A stretch of DNA of 64,000 nucleotides, from the NCBI RefSeq assembly GCF_024294805.1, contig NZ_JANCLU010000015.1, positions 61,349-125,348 of the forward strand. The letters run 5' to 3'. Origin of the DNA: Alsobacter ponti (GTDB lineage: Bacteria > Pseudomonadota > Alphaproteobacteria > Rhizobiales > Beijerinckiaceae). The translations under genes were made by a program, and so were the position numbers. The notes under the pieces are model-generated. The model did no database searches. It saw only the letters and a list, made by a program, of their open reading frames with translations, and was not told where the DNA came from. Shown one piece after another: positions 51,783 through 61,008 of the stretch. Every line of letters begins with the position of its first letter. Position 1 is the first letter of the stretch.

Positions 51783-53078
51783 TCACGAAAGGGAATTCGT
51801 ATAGACGTGGTATCGATCGATCAGCGGCTTTGCCATGATTTCTAGTTCTTTGAGATTTACACCGACGAGCTTCGCATTGTCTTCTATGGTAATAAACAGC
51901 GGCTCAAGATATCGTGCCAAGTTCGAACAACTCTTGTATGACTGCTCATAACCTCGAACCACTGCCAACTGCTTGATCAGGATCTTCTTCGCCCCCAGCG
52001 GGTCGTGCTTCTTCGAAAGCAAGTCGGCAAATTCATCGTCTAGCTTGTTCAGCTTGCTGACGATCTTGTGCCACGCCGAAGGCGGCATGAGAGCCTGAAT
52101 TTTTCCGTCTTTTTCGATGAAATCGTGCCCCAGGAACCGGAAACCCGACTGCAACGTCCCTTCGCTCTTGGTTGCGAGTTCGAAATGCCCGCCAGGGAGC
52201 TTCCGTACGCGTTCTCCCAGCTCTTCCCTTGCATCCGTCAACATGGCGCCCGACATCGCCAGCAGCGCAAAGTCGTCGGCGTAGTTCTGCATCAGAACAC
52301 ACTCTTTCGACCACGTGAGCTTGCTGACAGTAAACGCCTGGATGTGCGGGGAGTGGCAGGAGCCCTGCGGGATTCCCTGGCGGGCCTGCTGGAGGGCGTA
52401 CGAGCGAGAGATACCAGAGGGAAGACCCTGATGTCCTACTCTCATAGCCATCGTGTCGCCTAGGGCGACATTTCTCACCACTGCGTCAGGCAGCGGCAAG
52501 ATTTCGACAAGGCGAGCCTCATCGAAACTCTGGAAACAGTGAACGATGTCCAATACGCACGCGTGGTCGAAGCCCGCTTCCAACCGCGCGAGCGTCTTGG
52601 CGACGGCAGCGTGATAGCCCTCTGGCCCAATGCACTGGAAGCGCTTCGGCACAAAGAACGGCGCCATCGCCCTGCGGCAGATCTCCTGCGCGGCGCGATG
52701 CTGGATCCCGAAGCTGCAGATGAAACGGTGTTTCCCGTTTCCCTTATGGAGGGAGCGAACATAGACAAGCTCGGAGATGGGCTTGGAGATATCCGCGGTT
52801 TTCGTGAGCGCAAAGATTTCCTGAAGGCTGGGCCGCTGGCACCGTTTCATCTTCAGCGCGGCGGCGACGTGGCAGGCGAGGATGGCGTCCTCTCCAAAGA
52901 GCATCTCGAACTGGATGTCCCAGGCCGTCTCGCTGTCGAACTTCACTGCCTCGGAAAGCTTCTTCGAGAGGATGTTGGAAGCAGCCTGGGCGGCCTGAAC
53001 ACGCAGATCCAGCTCTTTCTTGGCCTTCGCGGAGAGATCCCCGCCGTATTTGATGCCGTCCACCATCGCCCGATCCAT
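51783..53078 (-). CDS. Stand-alone reverse transcriptase, probable defence RT
   Basis: A 431-residue RNA-directed DNA polymerase. It has fingers segment KHRFICSFGIQHRAAQE (about 117-133), the palm LDIVHCFQSFD with the first catalytic Asp, QGIPQGSCHSPHIQ (about 235-248), YADD (266-269) with two catalytic Asp, and FRFLGHDF. There is no maturase, endonuclease or integrase domain, and no group II intron hallmarks. The YADD and QGIPQGS forms show an active enzyme, but I cannot assign it to a retron, Abi or DRT class. ATG at 53078 has no clear ribosome site; ATG at 53066 is possible. Its base composition is visibly AT-richer than the core genome. Confidence 0.85.
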   Translation of the reverse strand: MDRAMVDGIKYGGDLSAKAKKELDLRVQAAQAASNILSKKLSEAVKFDSETAWDIQFEMLFGEDAILACHVAAALKMKRCQRPSLQEIFALTKTADISKPISELVYVRSLHKGNGKHRFICSFGIQHRAAQEICRRAMAPFFVPKRFQCIGPEGYHAAVAKTLARLEAGFDHACVLDIVHCFQSFDEARLVEILPLPDAVVRNVALGDTMAMRVGHQGLPSGISRSYALQQARQGIPQGSCHSPHIQAFTVSKLTWSKECVLMQNYADDFALLAMSGAMLTDAREELGERVRKLPGGHFELATKSEGTLQSGFRFLGHDFIEKDGKIQALMPPSAWHKIVSKLNKLDDEFADLLSKKHDPLGAKKILIKQLAVVRGYEQSYKSCSNLARYLEPLFITIEDNAKLVGVNLKELEIMAKPLIDRYHVYTNSLS

Positions 53079-53079
53079 T

Positions 53080-53093
53080 TGCAATCAATTGCA
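53080..53093. promoter_or_regulatory. 14-bp palindrome at the RT start
   Basis: TGCAAT-CA-ATTGCA is a perfect inverted repeat immediately upstream of the RT ATG. It could be an operator or an RNA hairpin sequestering the start codon; the short loop favours a DNA-binding site. Confidence 0.4.
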
Positions 53094-53439
53094 CTAAATG
53101 TGAGAGGCAACTCCGCTCTTCGTGAGCCCGATCGACAGCATCGATTGACGCTGCAACAGTGCCGATCTGGTTTGGAATCGCGAGCCAAGTAAAGTCGTCG
53201 AATGGACAGGTGGTACAACTTCGAGTCCAGGCAAATCATGTCGACCAGGCGGTGCCCTGCGTCGCGCCTACAGCTCTATAGAAAAACGACGGCTTTCCTT
53301 CCCCTCACACACATGCTCCGTGGCGTCCGTATTCATGTCGGACTCACCGACATCAGCGTGTTCGGGCTGGCATCGACAAAACCATTGTCACCCAGCGGTC
53401 ATTTGCCATCATCTTTTCATCACCACAGGAACAGGGGTC
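53094..53439. other. Divergent intergenic region upstream of the RT gene
   Basis: About 346 bases between the RT and the divergent gene at 53440. Short open frames exist but none resembles a protein. It must hold both promoters. Since defence RTs and retrons often have their template RNA next to the RT, this is the first place to look for one, but I see no retron-type paired a1/a2 repeats by eye. Confidence 0.4.
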
Positions 53440-53982
53440 ATGGACAAAGAGGATCTGGGTCTCTTCGAGACCGCAACGCAGCTCCTGAGTTCGGTCGCCA
53501 ACAACTTCATCGAGGTCGCCCGCGCGATGTCGAAGCTGTGGATCGAGGACCGTCCGGAGTTCGAGCGCCTGATCGAAGAAGGACACATTGGTCGCCGCAA
53601 GGCGTACTATCTGATCCGGCTGTCCTTGCTGCTCGAGCAGCTCGGCGACGACGACCGCGCCCGACGGATTGGCTGGACGAAGCTCAGCATCATCACGCCC
53701 TATGCCTCAGGAGAGAACCTCAAAGAGCTGCTGGCCTACGCGGAAGCCCACACGGCCCGCGATCTCGCGCAGGTCCTGGCGGGCAAGGTTCCCGACGCCC
53801 ACTCGCGCTGCGTTCTGTTCTATTTCTCGCCTGTCGATTATGGAATCGTCGAGCAAGTCCTAATGGCATTCGGGGCGAAGAAGCGCGGCAAGGGCCTCGT
53901 CCACAAGGAAAGCGCCCTCATCGCCGCCTTGAAATGCGCTGCCCAAAACATCGAGCCAGACGAAACGCCGACGTGGCATTGA
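53440..53982 (+). CDS. Unknown helical protein linked to the recombinase module
   Basis: A 180-residue soluble protein starting at ATG 53440 (AGGGG close upstream). The N-terminal half is helical (LFETATQLLSSVANNFIEVARAM, then EGHIGRRKAYYLIRLSLLLEQL), resembling regulatory proteins of integrative elements; the C-terminal half has LFYFSPVDYGIVEQVLMAFGAKKRGKGL. I do not recognise a family. It lies upstream of, and in the same direction as, an excisionase-like gene and two recombinases, with 216 bases to the next gene. Confidence 0.65.
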   Translation: MDKEDLGLFETATQLLSSVANNFIEVARAMSKLWIEDRPEFERLIEEGHIGRRKAYYLIRLSLLLEQLGDDDRARRIGWTKLSIITPYASGENLKELLAYAEAHTARDLAQVLAGKVPDAHSRCVLFYFSPVDYGIVEQVLMAFGAKKRGKGLVHKESALIAALKCAAQNIEPDETPTWH

Positions 53983-54198
53983 GATAGCCGGAGGGCACGG
54001 CAACGACCTCAGTTACGGGTTTCACCCATAACACGAGCGAGATTACCAGTTTTTCGGATTGTCGCTGCCCTTGGCGGTCGTTCCCGCCATGACTCAGAAT
54101 GCAACCACCCAGGCGACCGCCGCTTCCCCCGAGTCCTCCCATGTTGTTGAATCAATGAACATTTCCGCCCGCTTTGGGCCGCTCGTTGGGAGGATTAA

Positions 54199-54438
54199 GT
54201 GGCCATCTCGATACCAACTCTGCCCACACTTCGTAATGCGAAGGCGGCCGAACGGCCGCGAGCCGAGGCGCCCGAGGTTCAGTTCCTGACGATCCGGCAG
54301 GTCGCCCAGCAGCTTCAGGTCTGCACCAAAACCGCTCGGCGGATCATCAGTGACAAGGACATTCCGATCCTGCGGGTCGGACGGCAGATCCGCATTCGCT
54401 CGGACCACCTGTCCCTCTTCGTTTCCAAGCAGTGGTAG
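54199..54438 (+). CDS. Excisionase-like helix-turn-helix protein (HTH_17 family)
   Basis: A 79-residue protein with a GTG start and GGGAGG 5 bases upstream. After a 27-residue leader comes a MerR-like winged HTH: FLTIRQVAQQLQVCTKTARRIISDKDIPILRVGRQIRI, the DNA-binding-domain excisionase pattern. Probably a recombination directionality factor or regulator of the following recombinases. Confidence 0.8.
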   Translation: MAISIPTLPTLRNAKAAERPRAEAPEVQFLTIRQVAQQLQVCTKTARRIISDKDIPILRVGRQIRIRSDHLSLFVSKQW

Positions 54439-54578
54439 CCAGGATTCCCCGCCATTGCCCCTGTGTCCGCGCCTTTCGAAGCGGTCGTGACAAGGTCTGC
54501 CGCCAAGGCCGGTAAACTCAAAAGGCGACGAACTCACGAATTTCGCCTCGCTTCCACGAAATTCCCACGGAGTTCACG

Positions 54579-56339
54579 ATGGTGACCATCGCATTTTCAC
54601 GAAACTCCTCGCCTGAGGAATATGGCGCCTCTTCCCCTTCCATCGGGGCCGTCCTGAAGGCGATCGCCGCGGATGCGACGTTCTCCGACAAGCGCCGCGC
54701 TGACATCTGCTCCGCGGTGAGGACCCTCTGCGGCCGCCTCCACATCCAGCTCGAGAGCACGCCGGCGGATCCCCGCCTCTTTGCCGAGCGGCTGGCGAAC
54801 GTGACGGAGGTAACGGTGGCCATGAGCAGGGGCCGGTTCCAGAACTGCAGGAGCCTGCTCGACGCGACGCTTGCTTATGCGAATAAGCGCATGGTCAGGC
54901 GTCGGTCGCGCACGCCGCTTGCGCCTGAATATGCGGCCTTGCTGGCCTACGCGACCAGCCGCTGGCAGGTCATCAGGCTCCGCGCTTTGTTCCGCTACGC
55001 AAGCGAGCGGGCCATCCTGCCTGAAGGAATCGACGAGACCGTCATGACCGCCTTCGCAGAAACCATTCGGCGGAGCACCGTGAAGAAGCCGCACAATGTC
55101 GAACGGATGTCGCGGCACGCCTGGAACCAGCTCATCCAGGCCGTTCCGGGTCTCGGGTCGCAGACTGTGACGATCAATTACATCGCCGAGCGCTACGTCC
55201 TGGAAGCCTCCGCGTTTCCGCAGAGCCTGTGGGACGACCTCGAGGCCTATCTGTCATCCCGGGCCACTCCCGAGACGACCTTTGCGATCGACTCCCTCCT
55301 GACTGAAGAGGAGCTTTTTGCCGAGGACGCCCGTCGCACGCCGCCTATTCGCACGTCGACGGCGAACCTGATCCGCTACCGGGTCCGCCAGTTCGCGTCG
55401 GTGCTCGTCATCGAAGGGGTCGTCAACGTCGAGCAGATGACGAGCCTGGCCAGCTTGGTCTCCCCTGCGACAATCAATCGTGGATTGCAGTTCTTCGTCC
55501 GGCGTGCCGAGGGCAAGCTGCGCAACTCGCAGATGTACGGGATCGCGACCGACTTGCTGATGATCGCCCAGCACTGGGTCCGCCTGCCTGCCTCTGATCT
55601 CCAGAAATTGAAGATCCTCACGTCCAAGGTTCGGCCGCAGCACGAGGGGCTGCCCCACAGCGCACGCCGGTCGCTGGCGCCCTTGCGCGACCTTCCAAAT
55701 GTGCGTGCCTTCCTGGCCGTCTCCGAACTGATCCTGCGCGATGCAGAGAAGGAGAAATCGATCGATCGGGCTACGGCCAATCGCGTGGCCACGGCGCTGT
55801 GGATCAGGATCGCCCAGCGGGCCCCCTTGCGGATCTCGAATCTCCTCACGACGCGGCTGGACACCAACATCATCCGGTCGGTCGGAAAGAGCGGGTCGGT
55901 GGCGCTGCTCTACCCGCCGGACCAGGTGAAGAACAGGAAGACCCTGGAGGTGCCGCTGCCGCGTTCCACCGTGGCGATGCTCGACCTCTATTTGCGCAAG
56001 TATCGCCCGGTGCTCGTGGAGGGCGAGAGCCCGTGGCTGTTTCCGGCGCCGAACGGAAAATACAAGAAGCCGGGCGTGATGTCCGCCGACATCCAGCGCC
56101 TCATGCGTTCCTACATTGGGTTCGCGATCAACCCCCACAGCTTCCGCCACGTCGCCGCAAAGCTCTACCTCTCGGTCAACCCCGGCGATTACGAGAGCGT
56201 CCAGCTCATCCTGGGGCACCGAGCCCGCGAGACCACTGTGAGGTATTACTGCGACCTGGAGGCCGAGGAGGCGTTCCGGCATTTCGACGCCGTCTTGCTC
56301 GGGCTCGAAGCGCATCCGGATCGGAGGCGTCCGTCATGA
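54579..56339 (+). CDS. Tyrosine recombinase / integrase (first of a pair)
   Basis: A 586-residue phage-integrase-family protein. The catalytic domain occupies about 390-575: Arg in APLRISNLL (about 420), HSFRHVA (about 521-527), LGHRARETTVRYY with the nucleophile Tyr (about 556). The long N-terminal part (about 1-380) holds core-binding helices and may include an extra arm domain; it is longer than lambda Int (356). Its stop overlaps the start of the next recombinase (ATGA). Confidence 0.9.
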   Translation: MVTIAFSRNSSPEEYGASSPSIGAVLKAIAADATFSDKRRADICSAVRTLCGRLHIQLESTPADPRLFAERLANVTEVTVAMSRGRFQNCRSLLDATLAYANKRMVRRRSRTPLAPEYAALLAYATSRWQVIRLRALFRYASERAILPEGIDETVMTAFAETIRRSTVKKPHNVERMSRHAWNQLIQAVPGLGSQTVTINYIAERYVLEASAFPQSLWDDLEAYLSSRATPETTFAIDSLLTEEELFAEDARRTPPIRTSTANLIRYRVRQFASVLVIEGVVNVEQMTSLASLVSPATINRGLQFFVRRAEGKLRNSQMYGIATDLLMIAQHWVRLPASDLQKLKILTSKVRPQHEGLPHSARRSLAPLRDLPNVRAFLAVSELILRDAEKEKSIDRATANRVATALWIRIAQRAPLRISNLLTTRLDTNIIRSVGKSGSVALLYPPDQVKNRKTLEVPLPRSTVAMLDLYLRKYRPVLVEGESPWLFPAPNGKYKKPGVMSADIQRLMRSYIGFAINPHSFRHVAAKLYLSVNPGDYESVQLILGHRARETTVRYYCDLEAEEAFRHFDAVLLGLEAHPDRRRPS

Positions 56340-57394
56340 GTTGGACACCGCCCAACAAGCGCGCCCTGCCGCTCGACGAATGGCCCCATGCCGATCGGAT
56401 CGCATGGGAGTCAGCCCAGGAGCCGCGGTATGAGCTCATCGAGGTGAGCCCAGCTGCTTCCAGATGGCGGCCGACTTCGAAGCAGCTGTTCGTTCGCATT
56501 TACGGGCTGTGGCTCGCCTGGCTCAAGTCGCAGGGGCTTCTGATCGAAACCGAGACGCCGAGCGCTCGCGCGAACAAGTCTCGCGTTCTCGCCTACCTTC
56601 AGGATCTCCGCGCCAAGGGCTGCAAACCGCGGACCTTGATGATCCACATGATGGGCCTGCGCCACATGTTCCTGGCGCTCGCGCCCGAAGGTGACTGGGG
56701 CTGGACACTGACCGCAATCCAACGACTCAATGCGGTTTCGACACCGGTCAAAAGCCACACCGGCCTTCCGTCGAGCCGCGAACTGTTCGAACTCGGCTGG
56801 CGAGTGATGAGAAAAGCGGACCAGAGCAGGAGGCTCACGCCGAGGGAGCAGGCGCTGGCATTCCGCAATGGCTTGGCGATCGCGATGCTCGCGGCCCGCC
56901 CGCTGATGAGGCGTGCCAATCTCGCCTCCATCGACATCGGCAAGAACCTGATCGAGGAGGGCGCAGTCTTCCGGCTCCACTTCACCGGGGACGAGATGAA
57001 GGGACGCCAGAGTCGCGGTGGTCCGCTCCCGCAGGCCCTCACCGGCCCGATCAGGCTCTACCTCGAGGTTTACCGGCCGCGGTTGCTCGCGGTGAGAAAT
57101 TCAGCAAGCGAACGGTTCTTCATCTCGGGCATGGGCCGTCCAATCTACGCTAAATCGTTGGCCACCGAGGTCGTTGCCCTAACTGAGATGGCGTTCGGGA
57201 GACGGATCAATCTCCATGAATTCCGTCATGCGGCGGGGAGTTCGATCGCCAACGAGAGCCCCGACCATGTCGGCATCGTTCCGTCTATTCTCGGGCATAC
57301 AGAGTTCCGGACGTCAGAAAGGTATTACGTGTTTGCGGACGAACAGTCGGCATTCAGGGCCCTGAACGAGGCAATCAAACAGCTTGAAAAATGA
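56336..57394 (+). CDS. Tyrosine recombinase / integrase (second of a pair)
   Basis: A 352-residue tyrosine recombinase. Catalytic residues appear as Arg in ARPLMRRANL, HEFRHAAGS (about 303), and LGHTEFRTSERYYV with the Tyr nucleophile (about 330). It is translated by ATGA overlap with the preceding recombinase, so the two are made together and may act as a heteromeric recombinase, as in multi-recombinase islands. Bases 57395-57629 after it contain no recognisable gene. Confidence 0.9.
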   Translation: MSWTPPNKRALPLDEWPHADRIAWESAQEPRYELIEVSPAASRWRPTSKQLFVRIYGLWLAWLKSQGLLIETETPSARANKSRVLAYLQDLRAKGCKPRTLMIHMMGLRHMFLALAPEGDWGWTLTAIQRLNAVSTPVKSHTGLPSSRELFELGWRVMRKADQSRRLTPREQALAFRNGLAIAMLAARPLMRRANLASIDIGKNLIEEGAVFRLHFTGDEMKGRQSRGGPLPQALTGPIRLYLEVYRPRLLAVRNSASERFFISGMGRPIYAKSLATEVVALTEMAFGRRINLHEFRHAAGSSIANESPDHVGIVPSILGHTEFRTSERYYVFADEQSAFRALNEAIKQLEK

Positions 57395-57629
57395 GTGTCG
57401 TCCGGAGAGATCAAATCTGCGTCCAATCCAGCCCCCTTTTGCGCCACCTCCGAACCTTGGGCTTGCTCCGAGAGTCGGACATTCGCGATTCGGCTAAACT
57501 ATTCACCTCCAGAACGTGTCCACAGTCCACCTGAGCAGCTAACTTCTTCGCTGAACTCGCGTCGTGAGCGCAGGACGTCGGTGTCGAAGGTTCGTCGTTG
57601 CCGCAGTAGAGCAAATCAAAAGAAGGGGT

Positions 57630-59108
57630 CTACTGCAGATGGACCATTGGCGAAAGCGCATCGGTGACAATGGTCAACTGATGTGTGGCGCGGCTTATCG
57701 CGACATAAAACAGGCGCGCGCCATAGGCACCGGACGGATACTGCTGAGCATCGGCCGGACACACTAGGACGCGGCGAAACTCCAGTCCCTTGGCCTTATG
57801 GACCGTGCTCGTGCTCAATTGGGGCAAGCTGCGCTGGCGGCGTAGCCGACTGAGCGCGTGGAGGTGGCCGCGCGGATCATCGGTCCATCCAATCGCTCGA
57901 AGCGCAGCGGCGTGGTCGCGGAGGCGAATCCGATATCCGGCCGGCGGATTCCTGATCAATCGCTCCATGGCCGTGGCAAGGCCGCGGTGGCTGGGCTCGG
58001 CATAGATCGGCTCAAGTGCATGGAGCCAGGGCGACTGGCTGGCCCCGGCCCGAACGAGGTTGAGCTGAGCACCCACTCGACTGCCGAGGCTCTCCCGCAA
58101 CGCCTTGGGGAAGCCTGAACCTATGTCGCTGGCGAAGGTCAGAAATCCGGCCGCGACGTCGGCTGCTGTCCCGGCTTCCTTCTCCGCTTCCGAGAGAAGA
58201 CGGTCCAGATGCTCGAGCACAGCGCCCTCGTTGACCCCGGCTCGCCAGCTTGCAGCCTGGGCCAGCGCGCGCACCATGTCGCTCATGTGAGCAATCACGG
58301 CGGCCCGTCCGTGTCCGTCATCCAAGAATGCGTGCAGGATCTCCCCTGCCAGTCGTGGGTTCTTAAGCTTTTTACGGCCCGCCAATCCGGTCTCAGGGCG
58401 GACGCGGACTTCAGACGGCGCGTCGTGCAATCCAATTGATCCGCCAGCCTTCAGTTTCGTGCGCGCCGCCGTGATCCATTTGCCGAGTTCCGGAGCCTCG
58501 TTCCACCGCTTCGGCTCGGTGAGTTGCCACCGGTCGCTACAGCTCGCCCATAGGGTATCCCAATCGACGTAGTCTTCGCGGCTTCCACTGTGGAGCGCTT
58601 GCATAGGGTCACCAAAGACCCGCAAGCGTGAACCGCCGACTGTCATCAAGGTCATCACAAGCTGATGCTGAGAGAGGCTGGCGTCCTGGTGTTCGTCAAG
58701 GATGATCACAGGATAACGGGCGCTGATCAGGCGCGCGACTGTAGGCGAACGCTGGACCAGATCCACCGCCTTCGCACGGATCGTTTCGAATGGCAGACCT
58801 GGGCGGCCTACCAAATGGTCGAATGGATAAGGCAGACCTAGCGCGGCGGCATAGGGTCCAACGACCTTGAGGGCGAAGCTGTCACAGGTCTCTACGTCGA
58901 TGCGAAGGCCTGGGCCGACACAGCGCCGGTGGAACTCACCGCAGGCGCCATGGGTGTGCGAAAGCAGCAGCACCCGCTCATAAGTAAGCCGGGCGGACAT
59001 CTCCTTGGCGAACTTCGCCGCGGTCCACGTCTTGCCACAACCCGCCGCTGCCTCGACCACGACCAGGGGCGCGTCCGAGTGGAGCACGTCGTCGAGCCAT
59101 CCAGTCAC
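57630..59108 (-). CDS. gajB: Gabija GajB-like UvrD-family helicase
   Basis: A 492-residue SF1A helicase close to the length of described GajB proteins. Motifs: AAAGCGKT (20-27), IILDEHQDAS (motif II, DExQ-like), GDPMQALH (motif III), TVHKAKGLEF (motif V) and YVAISRATHQL (motif VI). In Gabija, GajB senses DNA ends from nicked phage DNA and activates GajA by depleting nucleotides. The GTG start overlaps the GajA stop (GTGA), fixing the start and coupling the two. Confidence 0.85.
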   Translation of the reverse strand: MTGWLDDVLHSDAPLVVVEAAAGCGKTWTAAKFAKEMSARLTYERVLLLSHTHGACGEFHRRCVGPGLRIDVETCDSFALKVVGPYAAALGLPYPFDHLVGRPGLPFETIRAKAVDLVQRSPTVARLISARYPVIILDEHQDASLSQHQLVMTLMTVGGSRLRVFGDPMQALHSGSREDYVDWDTLWASCSDRWQLTEPKRWNEAPELGKWITAARTKLKAGGSIGLHDAPSEVRVRPETGLAGRKKLKNPRLAGEILHAFLDDGHGRAAVIAHMSDMVRALAQAASWRAGVNEGAVLEHLDRLLSEAEKEAGTAADVAAGFLTFASDIGSGFPKALRESLGSRVGAQLNLVRAGASQSPWLHALEPIYAEPSHRGLATAMERLIRNPPAGYRIRLRDHAAALRAIGWTDDPRGHLHALSRLRRQRSLPQLSTSTVHKAKGLEFRRVLVCPADAQQYPSGAYGARLFYVAISRATHQLTIVTDALSPMVHLQ

Positions 59109-60871
59109 GGGGAAGTGGCCGTCTCGACGGCGACAAGGAAGGCCCCAACCTCCGTCATGAGGCTTGGTGTGGGGCTGACCTCTAGCAGCTTGTCCGCCAG
59201 GAGATAACCCCCGTCGAAGCTCTTGAACCACCCGCGCGGTTTCTTGTTGGCATCGGGCTTGGGGCAGGCGCTGGCGAGCACGGCGGCCAAGAATGCGTCC
59301 CTGCCAGCGTTCGCGAACATTTCGGCGATTGACAAGCCCTTCTCCGAGGAAAGCTCTCGACGGATTTCCGCCATCTGATGGGCCGCATTTCGATGAGTGA
59401 CCTGTTCGGCCCAAAGGTGGACTTCTTGAAGCTGGGCATCCGGCATCGTTGACAGAACCGCCATTTCGAGACACGCCCCGTTGCCCCACCTCAAGATGTT
59501 CGCAACCTGGGAAACAGTGGCCCAGCTCCCGCTTCTCTTGCCTTCGTCGTCGACCACCGCGGCCACGGGAAAGCCGGCCGCCAGTAGAGCCTTGCAGATC
59601 GGAAGCGCTTTGTAGTGACCTCCCGCGTCGAGGCAGTAGATCCCCCGGCACGCGAAGCCCTCACCGAACCGATGTTCAAACATACGAGTCGCGAAGCCGA
59701 CTTCGCTTGCACCCTCGCAAACCACGGGAAGCTTCGCGAACAGCGCTTCCGCCTGGGTCGCGGCGATTAAGGCCAACTCGGCCCCCGCTATAACAAAGAG
59801 CGCATGAGAAGCCGACTCATCGACCGCGCCTTCTCCAGAACTCTCGCCTGGCGTAGTGGGATGCAGCGCATCGCCGATCCGCCAAGTTTGCGAGGTTGCA
59901 CGTGCGGCTTGGGCGAGAACGGACGGTGCGTGCGTGGTGACGAAGGCTTGGCGGCCGCGCGCCGCGAGATCGCGGATAAACACGCGCTGGCGGTAAGGCT
60001 CTAGCCCCGTTTCCGGCTCGTCAATGACCGCAATGGCCTCAGCGCTGACCCCTAGCGTAGAAATCTCAAGCGCCGCCAGTCTGCGCGTGCCGGTGCCCCA
60101 CGCTGAGAGCGGCAATGAGGTGGGATCATCCTTCCCAACGGTAAGGCCTACGCTCGCCGCCAAGGAGACACCCGGCGTTCCAACAAGACCAAGCCTCACC
60201 GGATGGGGAAGATTGCGGGTCTTGAAGCCTTCGCTAATCGTCCTCAACGCCAACTTCGGACCGGCGTCGAGTTGGTCGTGCAAGGGCGTCTTCATAACTG
60301 CTTGAAGGGCGGTCTGACGGACCTCCTGGCCCTGGAGGTATCGATCCAGAGCGCCGCCCTGAACAAGCCGAAGGTCCCGGTCCCCACGGTCGCCTACACC
60401 AAGCCGGGCCAACGAGATACGGCGCCGCATGGCACGACTGAACGGGGAGCGAATCTCGCCGCCAGCGCCAATGATCTCATAGAGCGACTCCTGATCAGGC
60501 GTGCCCGTTAGCCGGCAGACCAAAACGGGTTCCGCGCCCGCCTCGTCCGGCAAATCAGTTAGCTTGCCGTTGAGCCAACCTTGCATCGGCGGTGCCGGGA
60601 AGCCCTCTTCGCGCATGATGCCAATGTCGCTGAACGACAGAACCGCCTGGATGGAGAAGCCTGCGACAAGGTTCCGCCCATGGTAGTCGAACTCGGTCAA
60701 CCCATAGTTGGGGGCCGGCGAAAACAGCAGGGCGATGGCTTCCAGGAGGGTCGACTTTCCTCCATCGGCGGCCCCTACGATGACGTTCAACTCGGGATGC
60801 GGAGACCAACTCAAGCGGCGCACCCCGCGGAAGCCTCTGATATCGAGGTGTCGAATTATCGCTGACGGCAT
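59105..60871 (-). CDS. gajA: Gabija GajA-like OLD-family ATPase-nuclease
   Basis: A 588-residue protein with an SMC/ABC-like ATPase half (Walker A VGAADGGKS at 32-40; GTGTRRLAALE signature region; VIDEPETGLEP Walker B) and a C-terminal TOPRIM nuclease (VVCEGASE with the metal-binding Glu, YCLDAGG and VVDDEGK). This architecture and the coupled UvrD gene match Gabija, in which GajA is a sequence-specific nicking endonuclease inhibited by ATP. ATG at 60871 is preferred over GTG at 60889. Confidence 0.86.
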   Translation of the reverse strand: MPSAIIRHLDIRGFRGVRRLSWSPHPELNVIVGAADGGKSTLLEAIALLFSPAPNYGLTEFDYHGRNLVAGFSIQAVLSFSDIGIMREEGFPAPPMQGWLNGKLTDLPDEAGAEPVLVCRLTGTPDQESLYEIIGAGGEIRSPFSRAMRRRISLARLGVGDRGDRDLRLVQGGALDRYLQGQEVRQTALQAVMKTPLHDQLDAGPKLALRTISEGFKTRNLPHPVRLGLVGTPGVSLAASVGLTVGKDDPTSLPLSAWGTGTRRLAALEISTLGVSAEAIAVIDEPETGLEPYRQRVFIRDLAARGRQAFVTTHAPSVLAQAARATSQTWRIGDALHPTTPGESSGEGAVDESASHALFVIAGAELALIAATQAEALFAKLPVVCEGASEVGFATRMFEHRFGEGFACRGIYCLDAGGHYKALPICKALLAAGFPVAAVVDDEGKRSGSWATVSQVANILRWGNGACLEMAVLSTMPDAQLQEVHLWAEQVTHRNAAHQMAEIRRELSSEKGLSIAEMFANAGRDAFLAAVLASACPKPDANKKPRGWFKSFDGGYLLADKLLEVSPTPSLMTEVGAFLVAVETATSP

Positions 60872-61008
60872 CTTCGCCCCGGGTCGCACTTCTCAACTGA
60901 CATCGCGAGCCCGATCGCCGACATGTTGCACAGACTATCATGGCAAGCTCGAGCCGATAGGATAATCTTATGCGGGATCTGCCGTCACCAGGCGCCATGG
61001 GGGATTAA

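Noticed and set aside
51783-53078. Group II intron call for the reverse transcriptase
   Set aside because: No maturase X domain, no endonuclease domain, and no intron domain V/VI hairpin seen near the gene ends.
51783-53439. Retron call for the reverse transcriptase
   Set aside because: I could not find the paired a1/a2 repeats or a branching-G RNA next to it by eye, and the thumb region lacks a retron VTG-like signature I could recognise.
55799-56335. N-terminal extension of the second recombinase
   Set aside because: The stretch is coded by the first recombinase in another phase; the ATG at 56336 overlaps the first gene's stop in the usual coupled way.
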